Positions 42,515 through 51,201 of a stretch of DNA of 64,000 nucleotides are shown here, one piece after another. Made by a program: the position numbers and the translations under genes. The notes beneath the pieces are model-generated. The model was given only the letters and a program-made list of their open reading frames with translations. It was not told the DNA's origin and did no database searches. The stretch covers positions 2,046,001 through 2,110,000 of the forward strand of contig NZ_CP048433.1 of assembly GCF_010509075.1 (NCBI RefSeq). Direction: 5' to 3'. The stretch comes from Collinsella aerofaciens ATCC 25986 (lineage in GTDB: Bacteria > Actinomycetota > Coriobacteriia > Coriobacteriales > Coriobacteriaceae). Within the stretch, counting starts at the first letter, position 1; each line of letters begins with the position of its first letter.

Positions 42515-43753
42515 ATGACAAAAGACGATAGGCAAGCGTTCGAGGTGCCCGATCGGCTCTTTGAATACGTGAGGTCGGTCGTCGACAACCGCGCGCTTGC
42601 AACGGTGCTGCTCTTTTTGCTGAGCCTGCTGCTGATTGGCATCGACAACATCGTCGGAATCTTGGCGGTGCTGCTTGTCGGCTTTTTGCTGATCGATCGA
42701 TTTGAGATCGTGCGCCGCTGCATGGTGATTGGCGGCGCCGCGTGGGCCATGACGTTGGCGATTGGCGCCATGGCGCTCGGCGGCATCGAAGGGCCGGTGC
42801 TGTTCGATGCCGGCTTTGTATTCAACATGCTTGGCTTTGTGCTGGCGCTTGCCGCGTGCGTGCTGTTCTTGTGCGGCCGTGCCCTGTACTACCAGGGCTA
42901 CGAACAGGGCGAGCAGCATGCCGATTGTGTGCTGGCCGCTCGTATTCAAGATCGCCTGATCGATCACCCCGACACCTGGGACAACATCGACGGCGACTTC
43001 TTGGAGGTCGAGGGCGCCCTTAACCGCGTGCGTGACCGTGAGCGCAAGGTGCAGCAAGCTCTGCGTGACGAGTCGCATCGCAAGGACGATCTGGTTACGT
43101 ACTTGGCACATGACCTACGCACCCCGCTTGCGAGCGTAGTGGGCTATCTTTCGCTGCTGCAAGAGGCTCCTGAGCTGCCGGTTGAGCAACGTGCGCACTT
43201 TACGGGCGTGGCTCTCGACAAGGCGCACCGGCTCGATGCGCTCATCGAAGAGTTCTTCGATATCACGCGCTTTGACTTCCACGATATCGTGCTCACGCGC
43301 GGCTATGTTGATCTGGGGTTGCTGCTGGCTCAGGTGGCTGACGAGTTCTATCCCATCCTCAACGAGCAGCATAAGGAAGTCCAAGTTGATATTCGCGAGG
43401 ACCTGACGGTGCTCGTGGATGGCGACAAAATGGCTCGCGTGTTCAACAACATCATGAAAAACGCTATTGCCTATAGCTATGAGGGCTCGACCATCACGAT
43501 CGAGGCCAGACGCCGGGACGGCGGTGGCGTGCGCGTGCGCTTTATCAATCAGGGCGATCCCATCCCTGAGGCAAAGCTCAAGGTGATCTTTGAGAAGTTC
43601 TATCGCCTGGATGCGGCGCGTGCGACCAATCGCGGCGGCGCTGGACTGGGGCTTGCCATCGCCAAGGAGATCGTATGCGCGCACGGCGGTACCGTTGCAT
43701 GTGAATCGACGCCCGAACACACGATATTCACCATCGAGCTGCCCGCCGCATAG
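42515..43753 (+). CDS. VanS-like sensor histidine kinase
   Basis: 412 aa. About four membrane segments lie in residues 28-130, with very little extracytoplasmic sequence, as in intramembrane-sensing kinases. The H-box is LVTYLAHDLRTPLASVVGYL, typical of VanS. The N-box is VFNNIMKNAIAYS and the G-box is GGAGLGLAIAKE. No vanHAX genes are nearby; the nearest cell-wall gene is dacA. The ATG at 42515 has GTGAGGATC upstream. Confidence 0.87.
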   Translation: MTKDDRQAFEVPDRLFEYVRSVVDNRALATVLLFLLSLLLIGIDNIVGILAVLLVGFLLIDRFEIVRRCMVIGGAAWAMTLAIGAMALGGIEGPVLFDAGFVFNMLGFVLALAACVLFLCGRALYYQGYEQGEQHADCVLAARIQDRLIDHPDTWDNIDGDFLEVEGALNRVRDRERKVQQALRDESHRKDDLVTYLAHDLRTPLASVVGYLSLLQEAPELPVEQRAHFTGVALDKAHRLDALIEEFFDITRFDFHDIVLTRGYVDLGLLLAQVADEFYPILNEQHKEVQVDIREDLTVLVDGDKMARVFNNIMKNAIAYSYEGSTITIEARRRDGGGVRVRFINQGDPIPEAKLKVIFEKFYRLDAARATNRGGAGLGLAIAKEIVCAHGGTVACESTPEHTIFTIELPAA

Positions 43754-43856
43754 CCAGTGTGCCCTTACAAACACTTGACAATGCGCTCACGTGCATATGA
43801 GCCGCGATTCCTACTATCGATACTGCTGAATTGATATCGATGTGGAGGTATGCGGT

Positions 43857-44732
43857 ATGACGGCTGCTGCGGCTGTGGAGCCCACGGAGCTTGAAGAACT
43901 CATGAAAGCGCAGGCCGAGGCCGCGCACGAGCGCGAGGTTGGGGATGCGACTCGCCCCACGGCAGAGGATCTTGCCGCCTCGCCGACGCGAATCGATGTT
44001 GAGGGCCTCGACCTGTTCTATGGCGACCACCATGCGCTCAAGGACGTGAATATCAAGATCCGCGACAAGCAGATTACCTCGTTCATCGGGCCTTCGGGCT
44101 GCGGAAAGTCCACGTTGCTGCGCTGCTTTAACCGCATGAACGACGGCATCAAGGACTGCCGAATCGAGGGCAAGATTGCGCTCGATGGTCAAGATATCCT
44201 GGGCGACTACGACATCTGCCGCCTTCGCCAGCGCGTGGGCATGGTGTTCCAGCGCCCCAACCCGTTTCCCATGAGCATCTACGACAACGTCGCCTACGGT
44301 CCTCGCGGAATGGGAGTGCGCGATCGCGTCGTGCTCGACGAGCTGGTCGAAGACTCCCTGCGACGCGCCGCCCTGTGGGACGAGGCCAAGGACAAGCTCA
44401 AAGAGTCGGGTCTGGGTCTTTCGGGCGGCCAGCAGCAGCGTCTGTGCATCGCCCGCGCACTTGCCGTGCAGCCCGACATTCTGCTGATGGACGAGCCGAC
44501 CTCGGCACTTGATCCTGTGTCGACGCTGGTGGTGGAGCAGCTGGCCTGCGAGCTCAAAGAGACCTGCACGCTCGTGGTCGTTACGCACAATATGCAGCAG
44601 GCGGCGCGTATCTCCGATTCGGTCGCATTCTTTTTGCTGGGTGAGCTGGTGGAGCACGCGCCCACCGCGCAACTCTTCAAGAATCCGACCGATCCGCGCA
44701 CGGCGGATTATTTGACGGGGCGTTTTGGCTGA
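43857..44732 (+). CDS. pstB: Phosphate ABC transporter ATP-binding protein
   Basis: 291 aa. Walker A is GPSGCGKST, then the PstB-specific RMND segment, the Q-loop [19 protein letters not shown], the signature [15 protein letters not shown], Walker [13 protein letters not shown] and the switch His in VVTHNMQQA. An N-terminal extension of about 40 acidic residues is unusual. The pstSCA genes and phoU are not adjacent, so the permease lies elsewhere or the cluster has been broken. GGAGG lies 9 nt before the ATG. Confidence 0.93.
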   Translation: MTAAAAVEPTELEELMKAQAEAAHEREVGDATRPTAEDLAASPTRIDVEGLDLFYGDHHALKDVNIKIRDKQITSFIGPSGCGKSTLLRCFNRMNDGIKDCRIEGKIALDGQDILGDYDICRLRQRVGMVFQRPNPFPMSIYDNVAYGPRGMGVRDRVVLDELVEDSLRRAALWDEAKDKLKESGLGLSGGQQQRLCIARALAVQPDILLMDEPTSALDPVSTLVVEQLACELKETCTLVVVTHNMQQAARISDSVAFFLLGELVEHAPTAQLFKNPTDPRTADYLTGRFG

Positions 44733-44742
44733 TACCATCTAG

Positions 44743-44756
44743 TAAAGGTACCTTTA
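44743..44756. promoter_or_regulatory. Palindromic site before the PhoB-like gene
   Basis: A perfect 14-bp palindrome TAAAGGTACCTTTA lies 40 nt before the response regulator start, between pstB and the two-component genes. It is a candidate operator or autoregulatory site. It does not match the enterobacterial Pho box. Confidence 0.4.
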
Positions 44757-44796
44757 GGGTTAAGATGCGGTCATGCCGGCCGCAAAGGGGTTTAAC

Positions 44797-45525
44797 ATGA
44801 TCTATTACGTCGAGGACGATGACAACATCAGGGATTTGACGGTCTATGCGCTGCGCAAGCAGGGGATTGAGGCCGAAGGCTTTTCGTGCGACGGTGAGTT
44901 TAAGGCTGCCGTGGCGCGACGGGTACCCGATGCCGTCCTGCTCGACATCATGCTGCCCGATACCGATGGCTTGGCGATTATGCGTCGACTGCGTGCCGAT
45001 CGCCTGACGGCGACGGTGCCCATCATGATGCTTACCGCCAAGGATACCGAGCTCGACAAGGTGATGGCGCTCGATGGCGGTGCCGACGATTACCTGACTA
45101 AGCCGTTTTCGCTCATGGAGCTCGCCAGCCGCTGCCGCGCACTGCTGCGTCGCGGCGGCATGGTCAAACAGGCAAGCGATGTGCTCAGCGTGGGCGACAT
45201 CGTGCTCTCGCCCAGCCATCGTGAGGTGACTGTTGCCGGCGAGTCGCTTAAGCTCACCCTGCGCGAGTTCGACCTGCTCGAGTACCTCATGCGCAAGCCC
45301 GGCGTGGTCTTTACCCGCGAGTCGTTGCTGCAGAGCGTGTGGGGCTGGGACTTCGACGGCGGTTCGCGCACCGTTGACGTGCACGTGCAGACGCTTCGCC
45401 AAAAACTGGGCGAGCATGCCAGCGCCATCGAGACCGTGCGCGGCGTGGGCTACCGCTTGGCCGAGCCTTCTGCCGGTGATGGTGCCGAAGGTGACGACAC
45501 CGCGGCCACCGCATCGGAGGAGTAA
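44797..45525 (+). CDS. PhoB-like response regulator
   Basis: 242 aa. Receiver with DDD (acidic triad, residues 6-8), phospho-Asp in LLDIMLPD (about 51) and Lys in LTKPF. A winged helix follows, ending in TVRGVGYRL, then a 15-residue acidic tail. AAAGGGG lies 6 nt upstream of the ATG. It is placed directly after pstB and before a PhoR-like kinase, so it probably responds to phosphate (inference from context). Confidence 0.87.
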   Translation: MIYYVEDDDNIRDLTVYALRKQGIEAEGFSCDGEFKAAVARRVPDAVLLDIMLPDTDGLAIMRRLRADRLTATVPIMMLTAKDTELDKVMALDGGADDYLTKPFSLMELASRCRALLRRGGMVKQASDVLSVGDIVLSPSHREVTVAGESLKLTLREFDLLEYLMRKPGVVFTRESLLQSVWGWDFDGGSRTVDVHVQTLRQKLGEHASAIETVRGVGYRLAEPSAGDGAEGDDTAATASEE

Positions 45526-45528
45526 CCC

Positions 45529-46953
45529 GTGGTCTTCGCCCCCCAGGGAAAACATACGCTGTCGCACCGCGTTTTTGTGACGATCTTTGTCTGCGCCATG
45601 GCGGTTATCGTGGCGTTTACGGTGCTGGGTGCGTTCTTTGTGCAAAACACCTTGGCGGATGCCACGAGTGCCAACCTGGCGCAAGAAACCGAGCTCATTG
45701 CTGCCGCCCTCGACGAGCAGCAGGAGCCCATCCCGTTCTTGCGTAGCCTCGATCGAGAGGACTTGCGCATCACGCTGATTAACAAGGATGGATCGGTTGC
45801 CTACGACAACGAGGCGTCGCCTGCCATGCTGCCCAACCATGGCGATCGCCCCGAGGTCGTCGAGGCCTTCGAGAGCGGCTCGGGCTCCGCGGAGCGCTCG
45901 AGCTCTACGCTCGATGAGATCATGCTGTACCGCGCCGTCCGGCTCGATAACGGTCAAGTTGTCCGCCTAGCGCAAGCTCAACCTGGCGTTGCGGCGATTT
46001 TGCTGTCGATGGTGGCGCCGATGCTGCTTATTGCGGCAGCAGGTGCGGTACTCTCGTTTTTCCTGGCACGCCGTGAATCCCGTGCCATTATCGCGCCGCT
46101 GCAAGAGGTGGATCTGGACCACCCGCGCCGTAGCTATGAGCATGCCTATGCCGAGATGGTTCCCATGCTCGAGCGCATTGAGTCGCAGCGCCAAGAGCTC
46201 AAGCGCCAGATGGCGGTGCTGGCGGACAACGACCGTATGCGCCGCGAGTTCACGGCCAATATCACCCACGAACTCAAGACGCCGCTTACGGCGATTTCGG
46301 GCTATGCCGAGCTCATCGCGAACGGCATGGTCGAGGGCGAGGACGACCTGCGCAACTTTGGCGGTCGCATCTATCGCGAGGCGGGCCGTCTGGCGGCACT
46401 CGTCAACGATATCCTTACGCTATCTAACTTGGACGAGGCCGAGCGTGCGACCGAGGGCGAGGCGGTGCCCATTGGGTCCACGGAGCCCATTGAGCTCTCT
46501 CGTGCCATCTTGACGGTGGAGCAGCGTCTTGAACAGGTCGCCCGTCAGGCGAATGTGACGATAAGTCATGAGACCAAGCCCGTGGTCATCGAAGGCGTGT
46601 CGCGCTTGATCGACGAGCTCATCTATAATCTGGCAAGCAACGCCATCCGCTACAACCGACCCGGCGGTACGGTTACGCTGCAGTGCGGTACCGACGACGA
46701 GGGCCATCCGTTTCTCGCGGTCGCCGACACGGGAATCGGCATCGCACCCGAAGAGCAGGGCAAGGTGTTTGAGCGGTTCTATCGCGTGGACAAGAGTAGG
46801 TCCAAGGCACGTGGCGGAACTGGCTTGGGGCTTGCCATTGTCAAGCATGCCGCCCTGTATCATCACGCAACGCTCGATCTGTCGAGCGAATTGGGCGTGG
46901 GAACCACCATCACGGTGACGTTTCCCGTGCAGCAGGACGAGCCGTTTGCGTAG
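45529..46953 (+). CDS. PhoR-like sensor histidine kinase
   Basis: 474 aa. A membrane segment at about 15-37 is followed by an extracytoplasmic domain to about 155 and a second membrane segment (about 157-180). Then comes the HisKA region with FTANITHELKTPLTAISGYA, the N-box LIDELIYNLASNAIRYN and G-boxes DTGIGIAPEEQ and GGTGLGLAIVKH. A GTG start lies 3 nt after the regulator's stop with GGAGGAG upstream, so the pair is coupled. Confidence 0.88.
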   Translation: MVFAPQGKHTLSHRVFVTIFVCAMAVIVAFTVLGAFFVQNTLADATSANLAQETELIAAALDEQQEPIPFLRSLDREDLRITLINKDGSVAYDNEASPAMLPNHGDRPEVVEAFESGSGSAERSSSTLDEIMLYRAVRLDNGQVVRLAQAQPGVAAILLSMVAPMLLIAAAGAVLSFFLARRESRAIIAPLQEVDLDHPRRSYEHAYAEMVPMLERIESQRQELKRQMAVLADNDRMRREFTANITHELKTPLTAISGYAELIANGMVEGEDDLRNFGGRIYREAGRLAALVNDILTLSNLDEAERATEGEAVPIGSTEPIELSRAILTVEQRLEQVARQANVTISHETKPVVIEGVSRLIDELIYNLASNAIRYNRPGGTVTLQCGTDDEGHPFLAVADTGIGIAPEEQGKVFERFYRVDKSRSKARGGTGLGLAIVKHAALYHHATLDLSSELGVGTTITVTFPVQQDEPFA

Positions 46954-46978
46954 CGGCAACGATATGGATATTGACGTG

Positions 46979-47012
46979 AACGCCGCACCTGTCTTTCGGG
47001 TGCGGCGTTGTT
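46979..47012 (+). terminator. Terminator of the pstB-phoBR-like unit
   Basis: AACGCCGCACC pairs with GGTGCGGCGTT around TGTCTTTC-like loop, then GTTGTG. It is strong by stem, weak by T-run. Confidence 0.7.
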
Positions 47013-47038
47013 GTGCAATTTTACGGACGCTTCCGGCA

Positions 47039-47102
47039 TTTTTACCGTAGAGGCTGTTTCTTATGTATAGAGTTTGGTCTCGGTAAAAAGATGCGATAAC
47101 AT
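47039..47102 (+). promoter_or_regulatory. Promoter and operator dyad of the capsule/EPS module
   Basis: A promoter TTGGTC (47074-47079), 17-nt spacer, TAACAT (47097-47102) precedes the first gene. TTTTTACCG (47039-47047) and its exact inverse CGGTAAAAA (47081-47089) flank the -35. The right half lies in the spacer, a position suited to repression. The regulator is unknown. Confidence 0.5.
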
Positions 47103-47149
47103 ACGGACAGTTTTGTCAATACGAACTGGGGAACTGAAAGGCAAGCTGC

Positions 47150-47806
47150 ATGACCCTTCTCGAATTGTTCCAGCTGCTGAAAAAGCACCTTAAGCTGGTC
47201 ATCACCCTTCCGGTGGTTTGCGCGATCGCCATGGGCATCGTGTCCTTCGCTGCGATGGATAACACCTACACCGCCACGACGAGCATGTACATTCTCGCCA
47301 AGACCGACGATAGCGGTCAGATGAGCTACAACGACCTCTCGGCGAGCCAGATGCTCTCCAACGATATCGCCACGCTGCTCGATAGCGATAGCGTTAAGAG
47401 CGGTGCTGCCAACGAGCTGGGCCTTTCCGATTTGGATGACTACAAGGTCTCTGTTTCCTCCGAGACGACCACGCGCGTTATTACGCTTTCGGTCACCGGC
47501 ACCGATGCCAAGGAGACGGCTGAGGTCGCTAAGGCCATGGCCAGCTCGGTGAGTACGGTTGCCCAGAACGTCGGCGCTGCCCAGAGCATCAACGTTATCG
47601 ACGAGGCCAAGACCCCCGAGGTCCCCAGCGGTCCCAAGCGCATGCTGTACGTTGCCGTCGCGTTCCTCGCGGGCATCTTTATCGCAGTTGCCTATGTCGT
47701 CTTGGCAGACATGCTCAACACCCGCATCCGCGGTGCCGAAGAGGCAGAAGAGCTCCTGGGTATTCCCGTTGTTGGCCGAATTCCGGCTATGAAAGGTGGT
47801 AAATAG
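47150..47806 (+). CDS. Polysaccharide chain-length regulator / kinase activator (CpsC/Wzz-type)
   Basis: 218 aa. A Wzz N-domain with a membrane segment at about 17-37 is followed by an extracytoplasmic domain and a second membrane segment at about 165-187 (LYVAVAFLAGIFIAVAYVVL). A short cytoplasmic tail ends GIPVVGRIPAMKGGK. In Gram-positives this protein activates the BY-kinase encoded next (2 nt downstream). Confidence 0.88.
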   Translation: MTLLELFQLLKKHLKLVITLPVVCAIAMGIVSFAAMDNTYTATTSMYILAKTDDSGQMSYNDLSASQMLSNDIATLLDSDSVKSGAANELGLSDLDDYKVSVSSETTTRVITLSVTGTDAKETAEVAKAMASSVSTVAQNVGAAQSINVIDEAKTPEVPSGPKRMLYVAVAFLAGIFIAVAYVVLADMLNTRIRGAEEAEELLGIPVVGRIPAMKGGK

Positions 47807-47808
47807 GC

Positions 47809-48546
47809 ATGGCTAAGGCAAAGAACACCGATAAGCTCGTTGTACAGAATGCCGCCAAGACCCTTCTGGCCAATATCCGCTTTGCGAGCGTGGACGACCC
47901 CATTCGTACCATCACCGTTACGTCCTCGATTCCCAACGAGGGTAAGTCTACGGTTTCCATCAACCTTGCTCAGGCAATCGCCACGAGCGGCAAGTCCGTG
48001 CTCCTGGTCGAGGCCGATATGCGCCGCAGGTCTCTTTCCGATATGCTCGGCGTCCGTTCGCGCGGCGGACTCTACGCGGTCCTGTCCGAGCAGATCTCCA
48101 TCGACCAGGCAATCGTCGAGACGGGTCAGAAGAACTTCTACTTCCTCGATGCCGAGCCGCACATCCCCAATCCTGCCGACATCATCGTCTCCCATCGTTT
48201 TTCCAAGCTGGTAAAGGCGCTGTCTGCTAAGTTCCAGTACGTTATCTTCGACGCTCCTCCGGTCGGCACCTTCATCGATGCTGCCGAGATCGCAAGTCTG
48301 ACCGACGGTGCACTGTTCGTGGTGCGCGAGGATTTCACCAAGCGCGAGGAGGCGCTCAACGCCATCGGTCAGCTTAAGAAGTCCGAGAAGGTCAAGCTCA
48401 TCGGTACCGTTATGAACTACTGCGAGACCGAGACCAGCGAGTACTACTATTCTTACTACACCAAGGACGGTAAGAAGGTAAAGAAGGGCTCTGACGATCA
48501 GGGCGCTTCCAAAAAGGGTATCTTCACCAACCGAGCAAACGTTTAG
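47809..48546 (+). CDS. Bacterial tyrosine kinase CpsD-like
   Basis: 245 aa. The Walker A-like motif is SSIPNEGKSTVSINLA, then Walker A' LLVEADMRRRSL and Walker B VIFDAPPVG. The C-terminal Tyr cluster SEYYYSYYTKDGKK is the autophosphorylation tail. Together with CpsC and the CpsB-type phosphatase it controls capsule/EPS synthesis. The structural glycosyltransferase genes are not next to it, so this regulatory trio is separated from its targets. Confidence 0.92.
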   Translation: MAKAKNTDKLVVQNAAKTLLANIRFASVDDPIRTITVTSSIPNEGKSTVSINLAQAIATSGKSVLLVEADMRRRSLSDMLGVRSRGGLYAVLSEQISIDQAIVETGQKNFYFLDAEPHIPNPADIIVSHRFSKLVKALSAKFQYVIFDAPPVGTFIDAAEIASLTDGALFVVREDFTKREEALNAIGQLKKSEKVKLIGTVMNYCETETSEYYYSYYTKDGKKVKKGSDDQGASKKGIFTNRANV

Positions 48547-48563
48547 TTGATTAAGGCCGACCT

Positions 48564-49214
48564 ATGCGTGACATTCATTGCCATATTTTGCCGGGTGTAG
48601 ACGACGGCGCCGCCGATCTCGATGAGAGCTTGGCGATGCTCGAGGCTGCCAAGCGGGCCGGCGTTACCAGGATTGTCTGTACTCCGCACTGTCGTGATCC
48701 TTACTTTGATTACGACAAAATGTGGGATGCCTTTGAGCTGCTGCGTGATAACGCAGATGGTTTTCCGCTTCAGATGGGCTTTGAGGTCAACCATCGTAAG
48801 CTTGTCGAGCTTGGTATTGATGCCGCGGAGCACTTGCATTTCGATGGGACCAATGAGTTTCTGCTCGAGCTCTCGACGCATGCCGATGCGTATGCGTTTA
48901 GAGAGTACGAGAACACGATTTACGATTTGCAGTGCCTTGGCTACCAGGTGATCATTGCCCACCCTGAGCGTTATCGCGCGGTCCAAAAGGATGTGAGCGT
49001 GGCGGAGCGTCTGGTCGATATGGGTTGTAAGCTGCAGGCTTCGGCGGACTTTATTGCCGGCGGTCGTTTTGGTCGCGAGAAAAAGCCTGCACAGCGCCTG
49101 TTCGATCAGAACCTGTACAGCTATATCGCGAGCGATGCCCATAACGTGGGTCATTACGACTGCCTGGCAAAGGCTTGCGCGAAGTTCAGCGTGCGCGGAG
49201 CTCATTTTCGCTAA
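48564..49214 (+). CDS. PHP-family tyrosine-protein phosphatase CpsB-like
   Basis: 216 aa. It begins MRDIHCHILPGVDDGA, the metal-binding PHP start. CTPHCRDPYF, IIAHPERYRAV and IASDAHNVGHYD complete the metal site. CpsB-type phosphatases dephosphorylate the BY-kinase. It follows the kinase by 17 nt. Confidence 0.9.
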   Translation: MRDIHCHILPGVDDGAADLDESLAMLEAAKRAGVTRIVCTPHCRDPYFDYDKMWDAFELLRDNADGFPLQMGFEVNHRKLVELGIDAAEHLHFDGTNEFLLELSTHADAYAFREYENTIYDLQCLGYQVIIAHPERYRAVQKDVSVAERLVDMGCKLQASADFIAGGRFGREKKPAQRLFDQNLYSYIASDAHNVGHYDCLAKACAKFSVRGAHFR

Positions 49215-49253
49215 AATCTGTCCCTAACGTTCGCATTGAATGAAGGGGTAGCC

Positions 49254-49754
49254 ATGGATATCCAACTTAAGACGGGATGCTTTGAAGACGCGGCGCTGGT
49301 GCGCCGCGTCGTTTTTATGGATGAGCAGGGCTACGAGAATGAGTTTGACGCTATCGACGAGGCTCCGAGCTGCATCCATGTGACGCTGTACGTGGACGGC
49401 GAGCTCGCCGGTTGCTCGCGCGTGTTTCCCGAAGAGTTTGAGCGCGCGGCTGACGCAGAGGCCCCGGTGTTGCCGGCATGCGACATGGACGAAGGCGTTG
49501 CGGCGGGGGAGATCTACATTATGGGGCGCGTCGCCGTGCTGCCGGCTATGCGTCGTCGCGGACTGGCGAGTGCGATCGTCGAGGCCAGTGCTTCGTGTGC
49601 ACGCGATGCCGGCGCTAAGCTTATTAAGCTGCATGCGCAGGAATACGTGCTGCCGCTCTATGCAAAGGCGGGCTACACGCAAATCGCCCCGGTAGATTAC
49701 GAAGACGAGGGCCAGCCCCATGTCTGGATGGCCAAGCGCGTAGATGGCAGATAG
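49254..49754 (+). CDS. GNAT-family N-acetyltransferase
   Basis: 166 aa. The acetyl-CoA binding motif VAVLPAMRRRGLASAIVEAS and the C-terminal LHAQEYVLPLYAKAGYTQI are typical of ElaA/PA4026-like GNATs. The substrate is unknown. The ATG at 49254 has AAGGGG upstream. Its 3' flank is the repeat carrying the IS. Confidence 0.87.
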   Translation: MDIQLKTGCFEDAALVRRVVFMDEQGYENEFDAIDEAPSCIHVTLYVDGELAGCSRVFPEEFERAADAEAPVLPACDMDEGVAAGEIYIMGRVAVLPAMRRRGLASAIVEASASCARDAGAKLIKLHAQEYVLPLYAKAGYTQIAPVDYEDEGQPHVWMAKRVDGR

Positions 49755-49783
49755 GGACGTTCCTTTTAATATGAGCAGGACAT

Positions 49784-50088
49784 TGTCAAGAGGCAAAATC
49801 GGGCCTGGCCCCAACGATATGGGGTCAGGCCCTCTCCCTATATCAACCCGTCCGCGGCGACCTCGGCGTGTCTTCCCGACGCTCGTCTTTGCAGTTTAAT
49901 ATCCGCCCGTGGCGATCTCTCGCTGGGCAATCCGTTGCTACGGCTGAGGCTTCTACGTCGAACCGACAGTCTGTGCACGCGTGTGGCGCCCTGGGCGCTC
50001 GCAGAAAAGGGACCTGAGGTTCGCCTCAACGGCTTCGGATCCAACCGCTTCCGGGGTGATCGGCTTATGTGCGGGGGACCGCCCCCCC
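49784..50088 (-). ncRNA. Candidate bridge-RNA region of the IS110-type element
   Basis: Noncoding stretch between the transposase stop and the 3' end of the element. It contains a strong hairpin (GGGCCTG/CAGGCCC with GCCCC/GGGGT inside, 49800-49831) and further GC-rich stems around 49970-50080. IS110/IS1111 elements encode a bridge RNA in one noncoding end; IS1111-like members carry it on the transposase 3' side, which is the longer end here. I did not identify the guide loops. Confidence 0.35.
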
Positions 50089-51201
50089 CTACGCCTCCTC
50101 GGCCATGAGGCCGACCGCCCACACCCAGCAGGCGAGCTCGCGCGCCGTGGCGACGTTCGCCTTGTTGTTGTGGACCCCGCGCGCGAGCAGGGTCCCGCGC
50201 CTCTCGACCAGCCTCCGCACGCCCTTGGCGGCATGCCTGCGGGCGCCCGGGTCCGGGGCCTGGCCCCTGGCGGGCTCCTTCGGCCGCGCGGAGCACGTCA
50301 GGTAGTGCCACGCGGCCTCGACCAGCGCCTTTCTCAGGTGCTTGTTGCCCGCCTTGGTGATCGCGCCCCTGCGGTCGCTCTCCCCGCTGGAGTGCTCGGA
50401 GGGCGTCAGGCCGACCCATGCGGCGAACGACCGGGCATTCCTGAACCTCGAGAACTCGCCGGCCTCGAACACGAGGTCGGCGGCCGTCGCGGTGTCGACG
50501 CCCTTGAGGCAGCGCAGGGAGTCGACCCTCCTCCTCCACCTGGGCTTGCGGGTCTCGGCCTCGACGAGCCCCTCGAGCCTCGCCTTGTCCTCCGCCGCCC
50601 GCCTGACCGCGTCGACGTAGTAGGCGAGCGCCTCGTTGTCGGCCCCCTCCGCGAACCTTATCGACTCGATCCAGGACCAGTGCGCCCGGGTCCAGTTGCC
50701 CTTCCTGCGGCCGGTGGGCGTCCTCTCGTCGAAGACGAGCCCGTGCCTGAGCAGGAACTTGGAGAGCCGCTGCTTCGAGCGCGAGAGGTCGTCCCTCGCG
50801 TCCTCGAGCGCCCTGGTCAGGTCGCGGGCGGCCTCGCACTCGTCGTCGGGGACCCACACCTCGACCACGTTGCCGACCGACAGCATGCGGGCGAGGAACT
50901 CGGCGTCGTTGCGGTCGTTCTTCCTGCGCCTGTCCGCGCTGGGCTTGATCATCTTCGAGACGGCGCCGACCACGCAGTCGACCCCGAGGCCGGAGAGCCT
51001 CTTCTGCAGGTCGAACCCCGTGACCCCGGACTCGTACACGCACTTGGCCTTTGGGTCCACGGACCGCACCCACCCCGCGACGGCGCCGGCGTCGTAGCCG
51101 AAGGTCGCGCAGCGCACCTCCCCGGTCATGACGTCGAGGGAGACTGCCTTTATCGAGCGGGCGTGGACGTCGAGGCCGACGAAGGTGGTAGTATCGAGCA
51201 T
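50089..51201 (-). CDS. IS110-family transposase (DEDD recombinase)
   Basis: 370 aa. The RuvC-like N-domain starts MLDTTTFVGLDVHARSIKAV (Asp11 as first acidic residue), followed by KNDRNDAEFLARML. The C-terminal Tnp20 domain has LKGVDTATAADLVFEAGEF, FAAWVGLTPSEHSSGESDRR and TKAGNKHLRKALVEAAW, with the Ser of SSGES as the likely nucleophile. It appears intact. The start at 51201 has AAGGGG 6 nt upstream, and MEGAP at 51216 would precede it. Codon use is extremely GC-rich, different from its neighbours, consistent with acquisition. Confidence 0.93.
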   Translation of the reverse strand: MLDTTTFVGLDVHARSIKAVSLDVMTGEVRCATFGYDAGAVAGWVRSVDPKAKCVYESGVTGFDLQKRLSGLGVDCVVGAVSKMIKPSADRRRKNDRNDAEFLARMLSVGNVVEVWVPDDECEAARDLTRALEDARDDLSRSKQRLSKFLLRHGLVFDERTPTGRRKGNWTRAHWSWIESIRFAEGADNEALAYYVDAVRRAAEDKARLEGLVEAETRKPRWRRRVDSLRCLKGVDTATAADLVFEAGEFSRFRNARSFAAWVGLTPSEHSSGESDRRGAITKAGNKHLRKALVEAAWHYLTCSARPKEPARGQAPDPGARRHAAKGVRRLVERRGTLLARGVHNNKANVATARELACWVWAVGLMAEEA

